Origin: an uncultured Bacteroidales bacterium
GTDB taxonomy: Bacteria; Bacteroidota; Bacteroidia; Bacteroidales; Paludibacteraceae
NCBI GenBank assembly: GCA_902766045.1
Contig: CACXCA010000058.1
Coordinates: 1 to 64,000 of the forward strand
DNA length: 64,000 nucleotides
Reading direction: 5' to 3'
The notes beneath the pieces were generated by a model. It was not told the DNA's origin. It did not search any database and was given only the letters and a program-made list of their open reading frames with translations. Positions 36,895 to 46,600 of this stretch are shown here, piece by piece. Made by a program: the position numbers and the translations under genes. Position 1 is the first letter of the stretch. Each line of letters begins with the position of its first letter.

Positions 36895-37857
36895 ATGAAA
36901 GAAAATATTTTCGTCAGACAAAATAAGAAAAAATGGCTGAAATATGAAAAGGAAATAAAACATCTCGGTACATTATCTACGCAACGCATTGCGGATTTGT
37001 ATCAGGATGTTACGGCGGACTTATCATATTCACAAAGTCAGTTTCCTGAAGGTCGCGTCACGTCCTATTTAAATAATATGGCGCTTTCTCTTCATGACTA
37101 TGTCTATACGCCACGTAAGACTGACTTTATTCATTCGACGATACATTTCTTTTCATACGTTATTCCTAAATATGTGGCAGAAGCCCGTTTTGAATTTCGA
37201 TTGTCCTTCTTTATATTCCTGGCGTTCACTATCGCTGGTGTTATTTTAGCTGTTCAGGACATGGAAAATATTATTAATACATTAGGTCCTAGTTATGTTA
37301 ATATGACGCTTGAGAATATAAAAAACGGGGTACCGACCGATGTATATGGAAACACTGATGAGACGGATATGTTTTTGTTCATTGTCTTAAATAACTTAAG
37401 GGTAGATATAATAACGTATTCATACGGGGTGATACCGATTTTGGGTCCTGGATATATTATGATGAAAAACGGAGTCATGTTAGGAGAGTTTCAGACCTTA
37501 TTCTTCCTGAATGGTGTCGGATTCCAGTCTATGACGGCTATCTGGATTCATGGAACGATTGAAATCTCCACTATCATCATCGGTGGTGCTGCTAGTCTTG
37601 CATTAGGATTGGGCTGGGTATTTCCTAAGACATATTCGCGTAAAGAGGCGCTGAAGAGAAGTGCGCTTCGAAGTATCAAAATATTCATATCAATTATTCC
37701 TCTGACTATCTTGGCAGCTTTCTTTGAAAGTTTCCTTACTAGGCATACGGAATATCCATTATTTGTCAAGCTCTTAATCATCTTCGGATCATTGGCATTT
37801 ATTATTTTTTATTATGTGATTCTCCCTAATAAAATAAGGAAGGAGGAGGAACTATGA
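36895..37857 (+). CDS. SpoIIM-type (stage II sporulation protein M) membrane protein
   Basis: I start this 320-aa protein at the ATG at 36895 (MKENIFVRQNKKKWLKYEKE). The open frame extends back to 36802, but that would overlap the RDD gene and cover the promoter boxes. It has a helical N-terminal region and about five membrane segments, with SpoIIM features such as GPGYIMMKNGVMLGEF and WIHGTIEISTIIIGGAASLAL (about residues 230-250). The same protein type is widespread in non-sporing bacteria in MoxR/DUF58 clusters. It overlaps the next gene by 4 nt. Confidence 0.85.
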   Translation: MKENIFVRQNKKKWLKYEKEIKHLGTLSTQRIADLYQDVTADLSYSQSQFPEGRVTSYLNNMALSLHDYVYTPRKTDFIHSTIHFFSYVIPKYVAEARFEFRLSFFIFLAFTIAGVILAVQDMENIINTLGPSYVNMTLENIKNGVPTDVYGNTDETDMFLFIVLNNLRVDIITYSYGVIPILGPGYIMMKNGVMLGEFQTLFFLNGVGFQSMTAIWIHGTIEISTIIIGGAASLALGLGWVFPKTYSRKEALKRSALRSIKIFISIIPLTILAAFFESFLTRHTEYPLFVKLLIIFGSLAFIIFYYVILPNKIRKEEEL

Positions 37858-38570
37858 GGGTCCTTTTCAGAAATATTTTCCTTTTTATATTTTGCCTTGT
37901 TAGCTACAACAGTTATGGGGAGGATAGCATATCTGATATCCCCAAGGATTTGAGCGTCGAGGAAGTTATCGAGGAAGAGTATGACGATGACGACGAAGAT
38001 GTTGAACCAACCAGTGATAGTCTATCGCATGATAATGTAAAAAAATATCTATCTGACTATGAATATGAAAATTATTATGGTCCGGGGAAGAAGATGGAAC
38101 CCTATAGACCTGATGAAGGTCTGCCTTTTTTTGATATGGCAAATATTGCCGGTCCTATTTTTTATTTGATTATTGGACTAGTTATTTTCTTGATTGTCAT
38201 TGTATTGCTAGTTGTTTTGAGTCAATATAGGAGAAAAGGGAAACGAAAAGAAGAGCTTGTTAGGGTAAAAAGGGGAGAAAAACTAGAAGGCGGAAATTTG
38301 AATGAGGCTTTGAATAATCAAAATTATAAGGAAGCTATCCGTATTGTATATGTGGAGACATTAATCTGGTTGAATGATCATAAGCTGATAACATGGGAAA
38401 AATCAAAGACGCCTATTGAGTATTATTATGAGATGTCTGATGTGAAGAAAAAGGAATGTTTCAAGGAGTTAACTCGTATCTTTTTGATAGCCCGTTACGA
38501 TAAGGGAGTAGTAGATCGTATGTTGTTTGATAATGCACAAGAGAATGCGCTATTAATTATAAAGAAATGA
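37854..38570 (+). CDS. DUF4129-domain membrane protein
   Basis: This 238-aa protein has a signal peptide (about 1-22), an acidic periplasmic stretch (EEEYDDDDEDVEP, about 41-53), one membrane helix (about 97-123) and a cytoplasmic DUF4129 helical domain (about 140-238). It matches the usual small component between SpoIIM/DUF4350 and MoxR genes. It overlaps both neighbours by 4 nt (ATGA), so it is tightly co-translated. Function unknown. Confidence 0.82.
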   Translation: MRVLFRNIFLFIFCLVSYNSYGEDSISDIPKDLSVEEVIEEEYDDDDEDVEPTSDSLSHDNVKKYLSDYEYENYYGPGKKMEPYRPDEGLPFFDMANIAGPIFYLIIGLVIFLIVIVLLVVLSQYRRKGKRKEELVRVKRGEKLEGGNLNEALNNQNYKEAIRIVYVETLIWLNDHKLITWEKSKTPIEYYYEMSDVKKKECFKELTRIFLIARYDKGVVDRMLFDNAQENALLIIKK

Positions 38571-39808
38571 AAAATAAGAAATTACATATAATAGTGCTGA
38601 TATGTTCTGTATTGATCTTGGGAGCATGTGATAGGCGTTATATGGATTGGTCATGTTCCTTTGATGACAATGGTGGTGATCCGTTTGGTGTCTCTGTCTT
38701 TGAAGCGGTAATCTTTTCGGACAATAATGTATTATGGGATGCTGAATTCGACAAGTATAGTGATCGGTTGGATACGATTAATTCTGCACTTTTGTGTGTT
38801 GGACAATGGAATGAACCACATAAGATTTGTTACAATAAATCCGTATATGAGAGAAGTCAGAATAAGTTGGCAACGATTCTTGCTAAGGATGAGTTTTGGG
38901 ATAAAAAGAATAGCCATCCATTTGATGTGGATAAATTTGCAGAGGAGATAAAGAGGAAGCATCATCATAAAGTATCAAAGATCTATATAAAAAAGACAGG
39001 AAAGTATTATTATTTTCCTACGGAGATGTGTCGTTCACGTATTTATCCTGTGAAAAATCAATTTTTATGGCAGTATGATTCTGTTCAGGTTATTGCGACG
39101 ATTGATGATGAGCCTGTAGCGGTGAAGTATGTTAAAAACGATGGGGCACCATTATTGCTGGTATCTATTCCTCTCCTCTTCACTAATTATGGTAGTACAT
39201 ATGTTTATGACAATACCTATTGCTGTGATTTGATAGTTGACCTTATGAATGAGGTAAGTGGGTTTGGCAATTCTTGGCTTCTTCATTACGAAAGGGATTT
39301 ACGAAATTCATGTTTATACGAGACAGAGGATACGCGTGTTCGACATAAAAGTTCTTCTAAATCTCCTTCAGTTGATCTTTCATCGTACTTGCAGGATATC
39401 CGTAATTTGTTGATTATTGCGATGTTCATTGGATTTTTGTTGTATTATACCAAAAGAAGACAGCGTATTATACCTGTTATTAAAAAGCCAAAGAACAGAA
39501 CGGTTGATTTTGCTCAGCAGGTAGGGAAAAACTATTATTGGAAGAAAGAGACATCTGTCATTCTAAGAAAGAAAATTGTAATATTTTTGGAATTAATTAG
39601 AGAAAGAACGAATCTCAAGTTTGAAAATGGGGATTCGTTACATGATGATATAGTTTATCTTAGTAAATTAATTGGAGAGAAAAATGAAGACCTTGACAAA
39701 CTGTTTATCAAGTTGATTGAAATTCAGCGAAACAAGTCCGATGTCTCATTAGATTTAATGAAAGACTATATTAATAAAATGAATCAGATAATCAATAAAT
39801 TAAAATAA
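38567..39808 (+). CDS. DUF4350-domain lipoprotein-like membrane protein
   Basis: This 413-aa protein begins with a lipoprotein-type signal (LILGACDRR, Cys21). It has a DUF4350-like extracytoplasmic domain (about 40-270), one membrane helix (about 283-298, LLIIAMFIGFLLYY) and a cytoplasmic helical tail. Lipidation together with a later membrane helix is unusual, so the first segment may simply be a signal anchor. It belongs to the SpoIIM-DUF4129-DUF4350-MoxR-DUF58 unit. Confidence 0.75.
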   Translation: MKNKKLHIIVLICSVLILGACDRRYMDWSCSFDDNGGDPFGVSVFEAVIFSDNNVLWDAEFDKYSDRLDTINSALLCVGQWNEPHKICYNKSVYERSQNKLATILAKDEFWDKKNSHPFDVDKFAEEIKRKHHHKVSKIYIKKTGKYYYFPTEMCRSRIYPVKNQFLWQYDSVQVIATIDDEPVAVKYVKNDGAPLLLVSIPLLFTNYGSTYVYDNTYCCDLIVDLMNEVSGFGNSWLLHYERDLRNSCLYETEDTRVRHKSSSKSPSVDLSSYLQDIRNLLIIAMFIGFLLYYTKRRQRIIPVIKKPKNRTVDFAQQVGKNYYWKKETSVILRKKIVIFLELIRERTNLKFENGDSLHDDIVYLSKLIGEKNEDLDKLFIKLIEIQRNKSDVSLDLMKDYINKMNQIINKLK

Positions 39809-39811
39809 TAT

Positions 39812-40783
39812 ATGATGGAAGGCGAACAGATTATAACGGATTTAAAGTTTCAGGAGAAAGTACAATTATTAAAGGAGAAGGTATCTTCTATAATTATTGG
39901 ACAGGAAAAGATGCTGGATCTCCTGTTAACGGCGGTATTGGCAGATGGACATACTTTGATAGAGGGTGTCCCAGGAGTCGCTAAGACCTTGACAGCACGC
40001 TTGTTAGCTAAGCTAATCAGTGCAGATTTTTCACGTATTCAGTTTACATCGGATTTGATGCCTTCGGATGTGTTGGGAACGAATGTTTTTAACATGAGTA
40101 CCAATCGATTCGAGTTTCATAAAGGACCTGCATTCGGAGATATTATTTTGGTGGATGAGATCAACCGTGCTCCCGCTAAAACCCAATCGGCTTTGTTTGA
40201 GTTGATGGAGGAGAGACAAACCACCATTGATGGAGAGTGTCACAAGATGAGTGATGTGTATTCGATTGTTGCGACACAAAACCCTATTGAACAAGAGGGG
40301 ACATATCGTTTGCCGGAAGCTCAGTTAGACCGTTTCTTATTCAAGATAATGGTTTCATATCCTTCTGTCGATGAAGAGGTGAAAATCATTCAAGCTCATA
40401 ATTCCAACATGAAATATACAAAGTTGGAGAGTATTGAGCCGATTCTTACGAAGGAAGAGTTGCTATCTTTAAGAGAATTAGCACATTCTATTTTCATTGA
40501 TGAAAAATTAATGAAGTATATTGCTTTGTTAATTCAAGAGACTCGTACCAATAAGTCTATTTATATTGGTGCATCTCCTCGTGCATCTATCGCTTATCTA
40601 CATGCGGTAAAGGCTTATGCGCTAATTCAAGGAAGAACATTTGTTATACCGGATGATATTAAGGTATTAACCTACCCTATTCTATGTCATCGTATTATAT
40701 TAACAGCAGAAGCTGAGATGGAGGGTATGTCCATCGAATCTGTGATTGAGGATATCATATCAAAAGTGGAAGCTCCTAAATGA
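39812..40783 (+). CDS. MoxR-type AAA+ ATPase
   Basis: This 323-aa MoxR ATPase has Walker A EGVPGVAKT (51-59), Walker B IILVDEINRAP (111-121), sensor 1 ATQNPIEQEGTYRLPEAQLD (about 153-172) and sensor 2 GASPRASI (about 253-260). MoxR proteins act as chaperones with VWA or DUF58 proteins; the DUF58 partner follows 18 nt downstream. The first of two adjacent ATGs was taken as the start. Confidence 0.95.
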   Translation: MMEGEQIITDLKFQEKVQLLKEKVSSIIIGQEKMLDLLLTAVLADGHTLIEGVPGVAKTLTARLLAKLISADFSRIQFTSDLMPSDVLGTNVFNMSTNRFEFHKGPAFGDIILVDEINRAPAKTQSALFELMEERQTTIDGECHKMSDVYSIVATQNPIEQEGTYRLPEAQLDRFLFKIMVSYPSVDEEVKIIQAHNSNMKYTKLESIEPILTKEELLSLRELAHSIFIDEKLMKYIALLIQETRTNKSIYIGASPRASIAYLHAVKAYALIQGRTFVIPDDIKVLTYPILCHRIILTAEAEMEGMSIESVIEDIISKVEAPK

Positions 40784-40801
40784 TTGTATAATAGCTGAAT
40801 T

Positions 40802-42115
40802 ATGTTTTTAACGAAGCGTTTTCTAATTCTGTTGACTGCCACCGTGGTCTTGACGGCAATGGGTGTGCTTTGGCCTATATTTTATTCAATAGGGACTGGA
40901 GCTATTGTCATATTGCTGCTTGCCTTTCTCGTAGATCTTTTTTCTGTTTTCTCAAAAGATTCTGATATAGAGTGTGAAAGAATCATGTCAGAGCGTTTTT
41001 CCAATGGTGATAGTAATCCTATTACGCTTGTTATAAAAAGCTTATATTCTCGTCCTATTGATATTAAGATTATTGATGAGATTCCTGTCGAATTCCAGAT
41101 GAGGAACTTTGGACTTCGTACTCATATCCTTCCGAAGGAAGAAAAGAAGTTGATATATAATCTAATTCCTCAGCGACGGGGAGAATATCTATTTGAGAAG
41201 ATTCATCTCTATGTTAGTTCTAAGTGGGGATTGGCAGAGCGTCATTTTATGGAGGATACTCCTGCTCGTGTTAAAGTCTTCCCATCATTTCTTTTCATTC
41301 GCAATATGGAGTTGCTATCTATCGAGAATAAGACAAGAGAATGTGGAATAAAACAGGTTAGAAGAATCGGTAGTAGTACGGAGTTTGATCAAATTAAGGA
41401 GTATGTCATAGGTGATGATTACCGAATGATCAACTGGAAGGCAACGGCGCGTAAACATCAGTTGATGTTGAATTTATATACAGATGAACAGTCACAGCAG
41501 GTTTTTAATGTGATTGATAAAGGAAGAGGTATGCAGCATACATTTCAGGATATGAGTCTGCTTGACTATTCAATCAATGCAACCTTGTCTCTTTCTTATA
41601 TGGTAATTCAACATAGAGATAACGCTGGATTGATAACGTTTGAACGCAAGGTGGATAGTTATATTCCTGCTTCGAGAAAAATCAATCAGATGGAACTCTT
41701 GATGGAGAATTTATATAAGCAGTCTTCTACGTATATCCAGAGTGATTATTCTACTTTATATGAATGGGTACGTGCCAAGGTGAATAAACGTAGTTTGTTC
41801 ATTATATATACAACATTTGATACAAATGTGAGTATGGAACGTCAGCTCCCCTATCTTCGTAAGTTAGCATCCAATCATGTTGTCTTGGTTGTTTTCTTCA
41901 AGGATGAGGAACTTTCGGCTATGGCAAAGAAAAGACCTATTACAGATGAGGAATACTTTTTGCATGTCACAGCAGAGAACATTGAGTTCGAAAAACGTAT
42001 GATTGTGAAAAATTTACGTCGTTATGGTATTCAAAGTCTTCTATGTCGCCCTCAAGATCTAAGAGTAAATGTTATTAACAAATACATTGATTTAAAGGCA
42101 CATAGAGTGATTTAA
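40802..42115 (+). CDS. DUF58 (VWA-like) membrane-anchored protein
   Basis: This 437-aa protein has two N-terminal membrane helices (about 5-48), a beta-rich segment and the DUF58 core RRIGSSTEFDQIKEYVIGDD with NWKATAR (about 186-216), followed by a VWA-like fold. It is the expected partner of the upstream MoxR ATPase; in Bacteroidota such units support envelope stress resistance (the Bat operon is a relative). Last gene of the cluster, with the terminator at 42223-42257. Confidence 0.92.
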   Translation: MFLTKRFLILLTATVVLTAMGVLWPIFYSIGTGAIVILLLAFLVDLFSVFSKDSDIECERIMSERFSNGDSNPITLVIKSLYSRPIDIKIIDEIPVEFQMRNFGLRTHILPKEEKKLIYNLIPQRRGEYLFEKIHLYVSSKWGLAERHFMEDTPARVKVFPSFLFIRNMELLSIENKTRECGIKQVRRIGSSTEFDQIKEYVIGDDYRMINWKATARKHQLMLNLYTDEQSQQVFNVIDKGRGMQHTFQDMSLLDYSINATLSLSYMVIQHRDNAGLITFERKVDSYIPASRKINQMELLMENLYKQSSTYIQSDYSTLYEWVRAKVNKRSLFIIYTTFDTNVSMERQLPYLRKLASNHVVLVVFFKDEELSAMAKKRPITDEEYFLHVTAENIEFEKRMIVKNLRRYGIQSLLCRPQDLRVNVINKYIDLKAHRVI

Positions 42116-42222
42116 ACCTTATTTTAACGCCTTCAGATTTTAATATTCTTATATCTTATACAGACAGAGTGTCAAATATTCGATTCTCAGAGAGTTAACC
42201 AACACTCTTTTATAAAAAGAAT

Positions 42223-42257
42223 GAGGGTGTATCAAAATTTAGTTTTGGTACACCCTC
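42223..42257. terminator. Bidirectional terminator, repeated type
   Basis: GAGGGTGTATCAAAA (42223-42237) pairs with 42243-42257 (one G-T position). It serves the DUF58 cluster and the opposing transferase gene. It is nearly the same sequence as the ackA terminator at 18455-18484. Confidence 0.8.
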
Positions 42258-42311
42258 ACTTTCATGTGATGTTATTGATACGTTTTTTATAACGTTATCG
42301 ATTAAGAGAAA

Positions 42312-43436
42312 TTACCACTCAATATTTTTTTCTTTAATCTTTTTGGATAACCAACAATTGCCAACAGTGTAGGCGGCGATAACGAAGATATACAAAATAT
42401 TGACATTAATAATTTTCGAGCCTAATGCAACTAATAAAGTACAGAATACAGAGATGCTGATGATCGTAAGCATGGCTGCACGTTGGTTCATCCCAACTTT
42501 CAAAAATTTGTGGTGGATATGACTCTGATCGGGTAAGAACGGACTCTTTCCACTTTTTAGTCTGTGTAAAAATACTCGAACCACATCCATGCAAGGAACT
42601 AATAGAGGTGCAAATCCTATTGCAATCGGGTTACAATTCGTACAATCTTCTACAGGTGAGTTGGCAAGTTTTATGCTGAGTAAGCATAAAATGATTCCGA
42701 TTGTAAGCGAACCCGTATCGCCCATAAATATCTTTTTCTGTTTTTCTGCTATTCCGAACACATTGTAGTAGAAGAACGGAATAACTGTTCCAAGTGTTGA
42801 GAACGCTATGATTGAGTAAGCGTATTGTTCGATTGTAAAGAAAAAGAATCCATAGTAGAATAAAGCTACTCCACTAAGACCGGAAGCTAATCCATCAATA
42901 CCATCAATCAGATTCATGGCATTGATGATGAACACAATTAAAATAACAGACAAAGGAATGGCAAACCATGCCGGTACGTTGTGTAGGAATAATAGTCCAT
43001 GAAAATCACTGACATATAGTCCTGCCATTACAAATAGAAGTCCGCATACAATCTGTATGGCAAACTTAGCACGATATTTTACTCCGATTAAGTCATCGGC
43101 GATTCCTATTAGATACAATAATATGAGTCCACAAATGCCCGAAGAAATCTCAATGACATTCTTACTGAATTCATTTAAAAGCAAATCCTGCCCCGAGAGT
43201 AAATCAACCATGAGAAGGAAAAAGACACAAAAGATGATTACGGGTTCAAATGCGATACCTCCTAATCTTGGAACTGTGCTATGATGTATCTTCCTTTCAT
43301 CTGGTTCATCGAATAATTTACGACGAAATGCTATTAATAATATTTTTGGTATTAATACGCCCGCAAATATTGCACTTAATAAAAAGGCAACGAAAGCATT
43401 AATTTGCCAATATGATATGGTTAATAGTGCTATCAA
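42312..43436 (-). CDS. WecA/TagO-like undecaprenyl-phosphate sugar-1-phosphate transferase
   Basis: This 374-aa polytopic enzyme (about 10-11 helices) of the MraY/WecA family has DEPDERKIHHSTVPRLGG (about 39-56), IADDLIGVK (about 111-119), NAMNLIDGIDGLASGL (about 171-186), FMGDTGSLTIG (about 237-247) and a basic loop DQSHIHHKF (about 301-309). It transfers a HexNAc-1-phosphate to the lipid carrier C55-P to start an O-antigen, capsule or glycoprotein glycan. Conserved Asp and His positions are present. Promoter box at 43534-43541. No other glycan-assembly genes are adjacent. Confidence 0.93.
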   Translation of the reverse strand: MIALLTISYWQINAFVAFLLSAIFAGVLIPKILLIAFRRKLFDEPDERKIHHSTVPRLGGIAFEPVIIFCVFFLLMVDLLSGQDLLLNEFSKNVIEISSGICGLILLYLIGIADDLIGVKYRAKFAIQIVCGLLFVMAGLYVSDFHGLLFLHNVPAWFAIPLSVILIVFIINAMNLIDGIDGLASGLSGVALFYYGFFFFTIEQYAYSIIAFSTLGTVIPFFYYNVFGIAEKQKKIFMGDTGSLTIGIILCLLSIKLANSPVEDCTNCNPIAIGFAPLLVPCMDVVRVFLHRLKSGKSPFLPDQSHIHHKFLKVGMNQRAAMLTIISISVFCTLLVALGSKIINVNILYIFVIAAYTVGNCWLSKKIKEKNIEW

Positions 43437-43533
43437 TTTAATACAATTTAGTTTTTTCTATGTTGTCTTAAAATGCTTTTGATAATGAAGTTTCTCTCTT
43501 TTTTTGTTCAAAAAAAATATCCATAATCGAAGA

Positions 43534-43541
43534 CAAATGTA
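43534..43541 (-). promoter_or_regulatory. -7 box of the WecA-like gene
   Basis: TACATTTG on the minus strand, 97 nt before the start codon. The leader is AT-rich and otherwise empty. Confidence 0.45.
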
Positions 43542-43639
43542 ATTAAAATATTCTGAAAGATAAAATTTTGTAGGGTAAAAAAAGATTTATAAACATCTAT
43601 TTTTTTTTACTGTTTTGATAAATAATGCGACTCTTCTGC

Positions 43640-46600
43640 TTATCGTATCAGTGTAAAATGTCCGTTATATACGAGATCTAATTCTCCAATGGAAACAACA
43701 TACCAATAATCTGTGGATGGTAGTTTCTCTCCGTTATAGGTGCCGTCCCATCCTTCTGTATTACTTTCATTCCATTCTGCCAGTTTCTTTCCAAATCTAT
43801 CAAAGATTTTTACATTGCATTTTCCGTATCGTTCCAAGTTGTTGATTCTCCAGTTTTCTATCTCTGGGTGGAAGTACTCTGGTATGTATATATCATAGAG
43901 AGGTGTCTCCATCTTATAGGTGGATGAACAGCCATATTCGTTGGATATGCTGATAGTATATGTTTCCCCATATAAAACATTCTCGATTATATCTGACGTG
44001 GTTTCTTCTCTACCGTCTCCGTAGTTGAAATATACAGGATAATTATCAGTCTCGTAGGTTAGTTTGTATGTCTTGTTGCTGATTTCTTCGTGTGCTACAA
44101 TGCTTGGTGTAGTGACGATAGTTACTTTTATGGTTGTATCTGCTGTGCATACACCGTTTTCAATATGCAAGGCATAGGTTGTTGTGGCTTCTGGGGATAT
44201 AGGGAGTTGGGTAACATCGGTTGCAATGATGTCTTCCTCTTGATTCTTCCAAGCTATGGATGTATAGCTACTTAGATTTTTAATTTTTAATTCTGTCGAG
44301 TCGCCTTCACAGATGTTCTGATCATCGATAGTGAACGTGATAGGTTGGTTCACGTTGATGGTGATGTTTCCTTCTGTGGTGGGACAGTTGTACATAGTGC
44401 TACCGATAACGTTGAAAGTAGTTGTTTCTGTTGGGGCGTAAGAAACCTCCCCTACACTATTCCCAATGATCTGCTGTTGTCCGTTGATCGTAGCATACCA
44501 TGTGAGTGTATTAGCGAGTAAATAGTTCGATGAAAGGGTGACGGATTCTCCTTTGCATATCTCATTTTTGTCTGATGTGATCTCTATGGTAGGTGTCTCA
44601 TCAATATTGACGGTTAGTTTCTGCCACTCTGTTTCACAATATTTATGTTCAACTGCTACCTCAATGATTGTCGTTTCTGATGGTGCAAGAGATAGATTGA
44701 CTCTTCCGGTGGACCATTGTGTGGTTAGCTCTGTTGCTGGGGTCGTCTTATACAAGAATTGATCCTCTTTTATGCCATTGTGTATCAATTTAATTTCTGC
44801 ATTTGTGTTGGGACAAATCGTCAAATTATCCGATGGAAGGATGATTTCTCCTTTCTTTTCGACCATGACATGCTTCTCTTCTGAATATGCGGTAGGACAT
44901 GCCTCATTGTATTTTGATACGATTCGATATGTGGCAGGTTCTGATATCTTATCTGTATATGAGTTTCCCATGAACGAAGTTATCTCATGATATTCTGTTT
45001 CATAGTCATATTTTCTTTGCCAGGAGAGTCCGTTGCAATCTTCTGCTTCAACGTATAATGTAATATCTCCATCGTTGCATATTCCTTCTTTTTCGATGGA
45101 AAGGGCTATTTTAGGTTGCCTTTCAACCCATACATAATTGAATAGGGTTAGTGTTCCACATGCATTCTTTATGGTAAATATATACTCGTTTTCTTCCTCT
45201 TGGGGTGTGTCATGAATGGTAAGTGTATTTTCAGCAAAGAGAGCGCCATTTTTTGTCCATTGGATGGTATTGTTCTTTCCTGAATATAGTTTTGCCCCAA
45301 GTTGAATTTCAGAACCATAGCAAATGAATAGATCCTCATTGACTGTCAGTTCTGCTAAGATACTTTCTTCCACCTCCACAAAAAGAGGGTCGGAGAAAAT
45401 TTGAGGGCAGTAGGAGCCTTTTGTTTTTAGTCTGTAATAGGTATTCGTTTCTGGCGTGACTTCCAGGTTGGCTTTCAGTTCGTTGTCGAATACAGTATAG
45501 TTAACGCCATCCGATGAACTCTCCCATTCCAATGTGTTGGAATCTCCGTAGGATGCGGATAGTATAATGCTTGTGTTTGGACAGATCTTTGTGTTTGGTG
45601 TTGATAATGTTAAGTCGGATGCTTTTTCAACCTCCACGGATATTGTTTTATGCACATCCGGGCAAACCTCCCCTTGAATGATAAATTCATACAGGGTATT
45701 GTCTGTCGGTGTATCTGTTGTTTGGAAAAAGTGACTTAGTGTATCTCCATTCTTTGTCCATACTCCTTCTGTGGAGCTACCTCTTGTTTGTATGGCTGAA
45801 AGGTTGACTTCTGTACCTGCGCATAGTATTGAGGGTACTTCATTGAGTGTAAATTCTATAGGCTCTTCTACTGTTACTTCGATGAAATCGGAATAAATTG
45901 TGTTGGGACATACATTGTCTCCTGGGTACTCAAGCCAGTACATTGTTGAATGGGATGGTGTATCTGTGAGTTTTGATGTTAACTCAGAAGAGATCTCTTT
46001 ACGACCTGAGTCGTCAGATAAATCTACGGCAACCCATACGAGAGAGGTCGCTGTTCCATAATCAGCAGAAAATTCAATTGATTCACCGGAACAGATTTTC
46101 TCTTTATCTACGTTTAGTGTTAACTCTACTGGTTGTTGTACGTCGATCGTGTAGGTGTGTATAAGGTCTGGGCAGACTCCATTGGATATGGTTATTGAAT
46201 AATCTGCCGTTTTCTCCAAGAAGATTGTAGTTTCTAATTGGTTGTCGAACTCTACTCCATCTTTTTTCCATGAAATGGTATGATTTTGTAGTTCCTCTTC
46301 ATCTATACCAGAGAATGTGAAGGAGATTTCGGTGCCTGCACATAATGTAGGTATTGTCCCCCACTCTATTGATAAGCTGAAGTCAACATCAACGCTGACA
46401 GTTGGAGAGAATATGGTAGGACATGCGCCTGTTCCGGTTGTCTTTAATTTAAAGTAATAATGTTCATATTGTTTTATTGGGAATGTTTGAGTGGAAGTGA
46501 GTTCCGTAGAAAATGTTGTGAAATCAATATTGTCAGTCGAATATTGCCATTCTAATGAGGTTGCATCTCCATATTCGGCTGATAATGTGATGGTTTCTCC

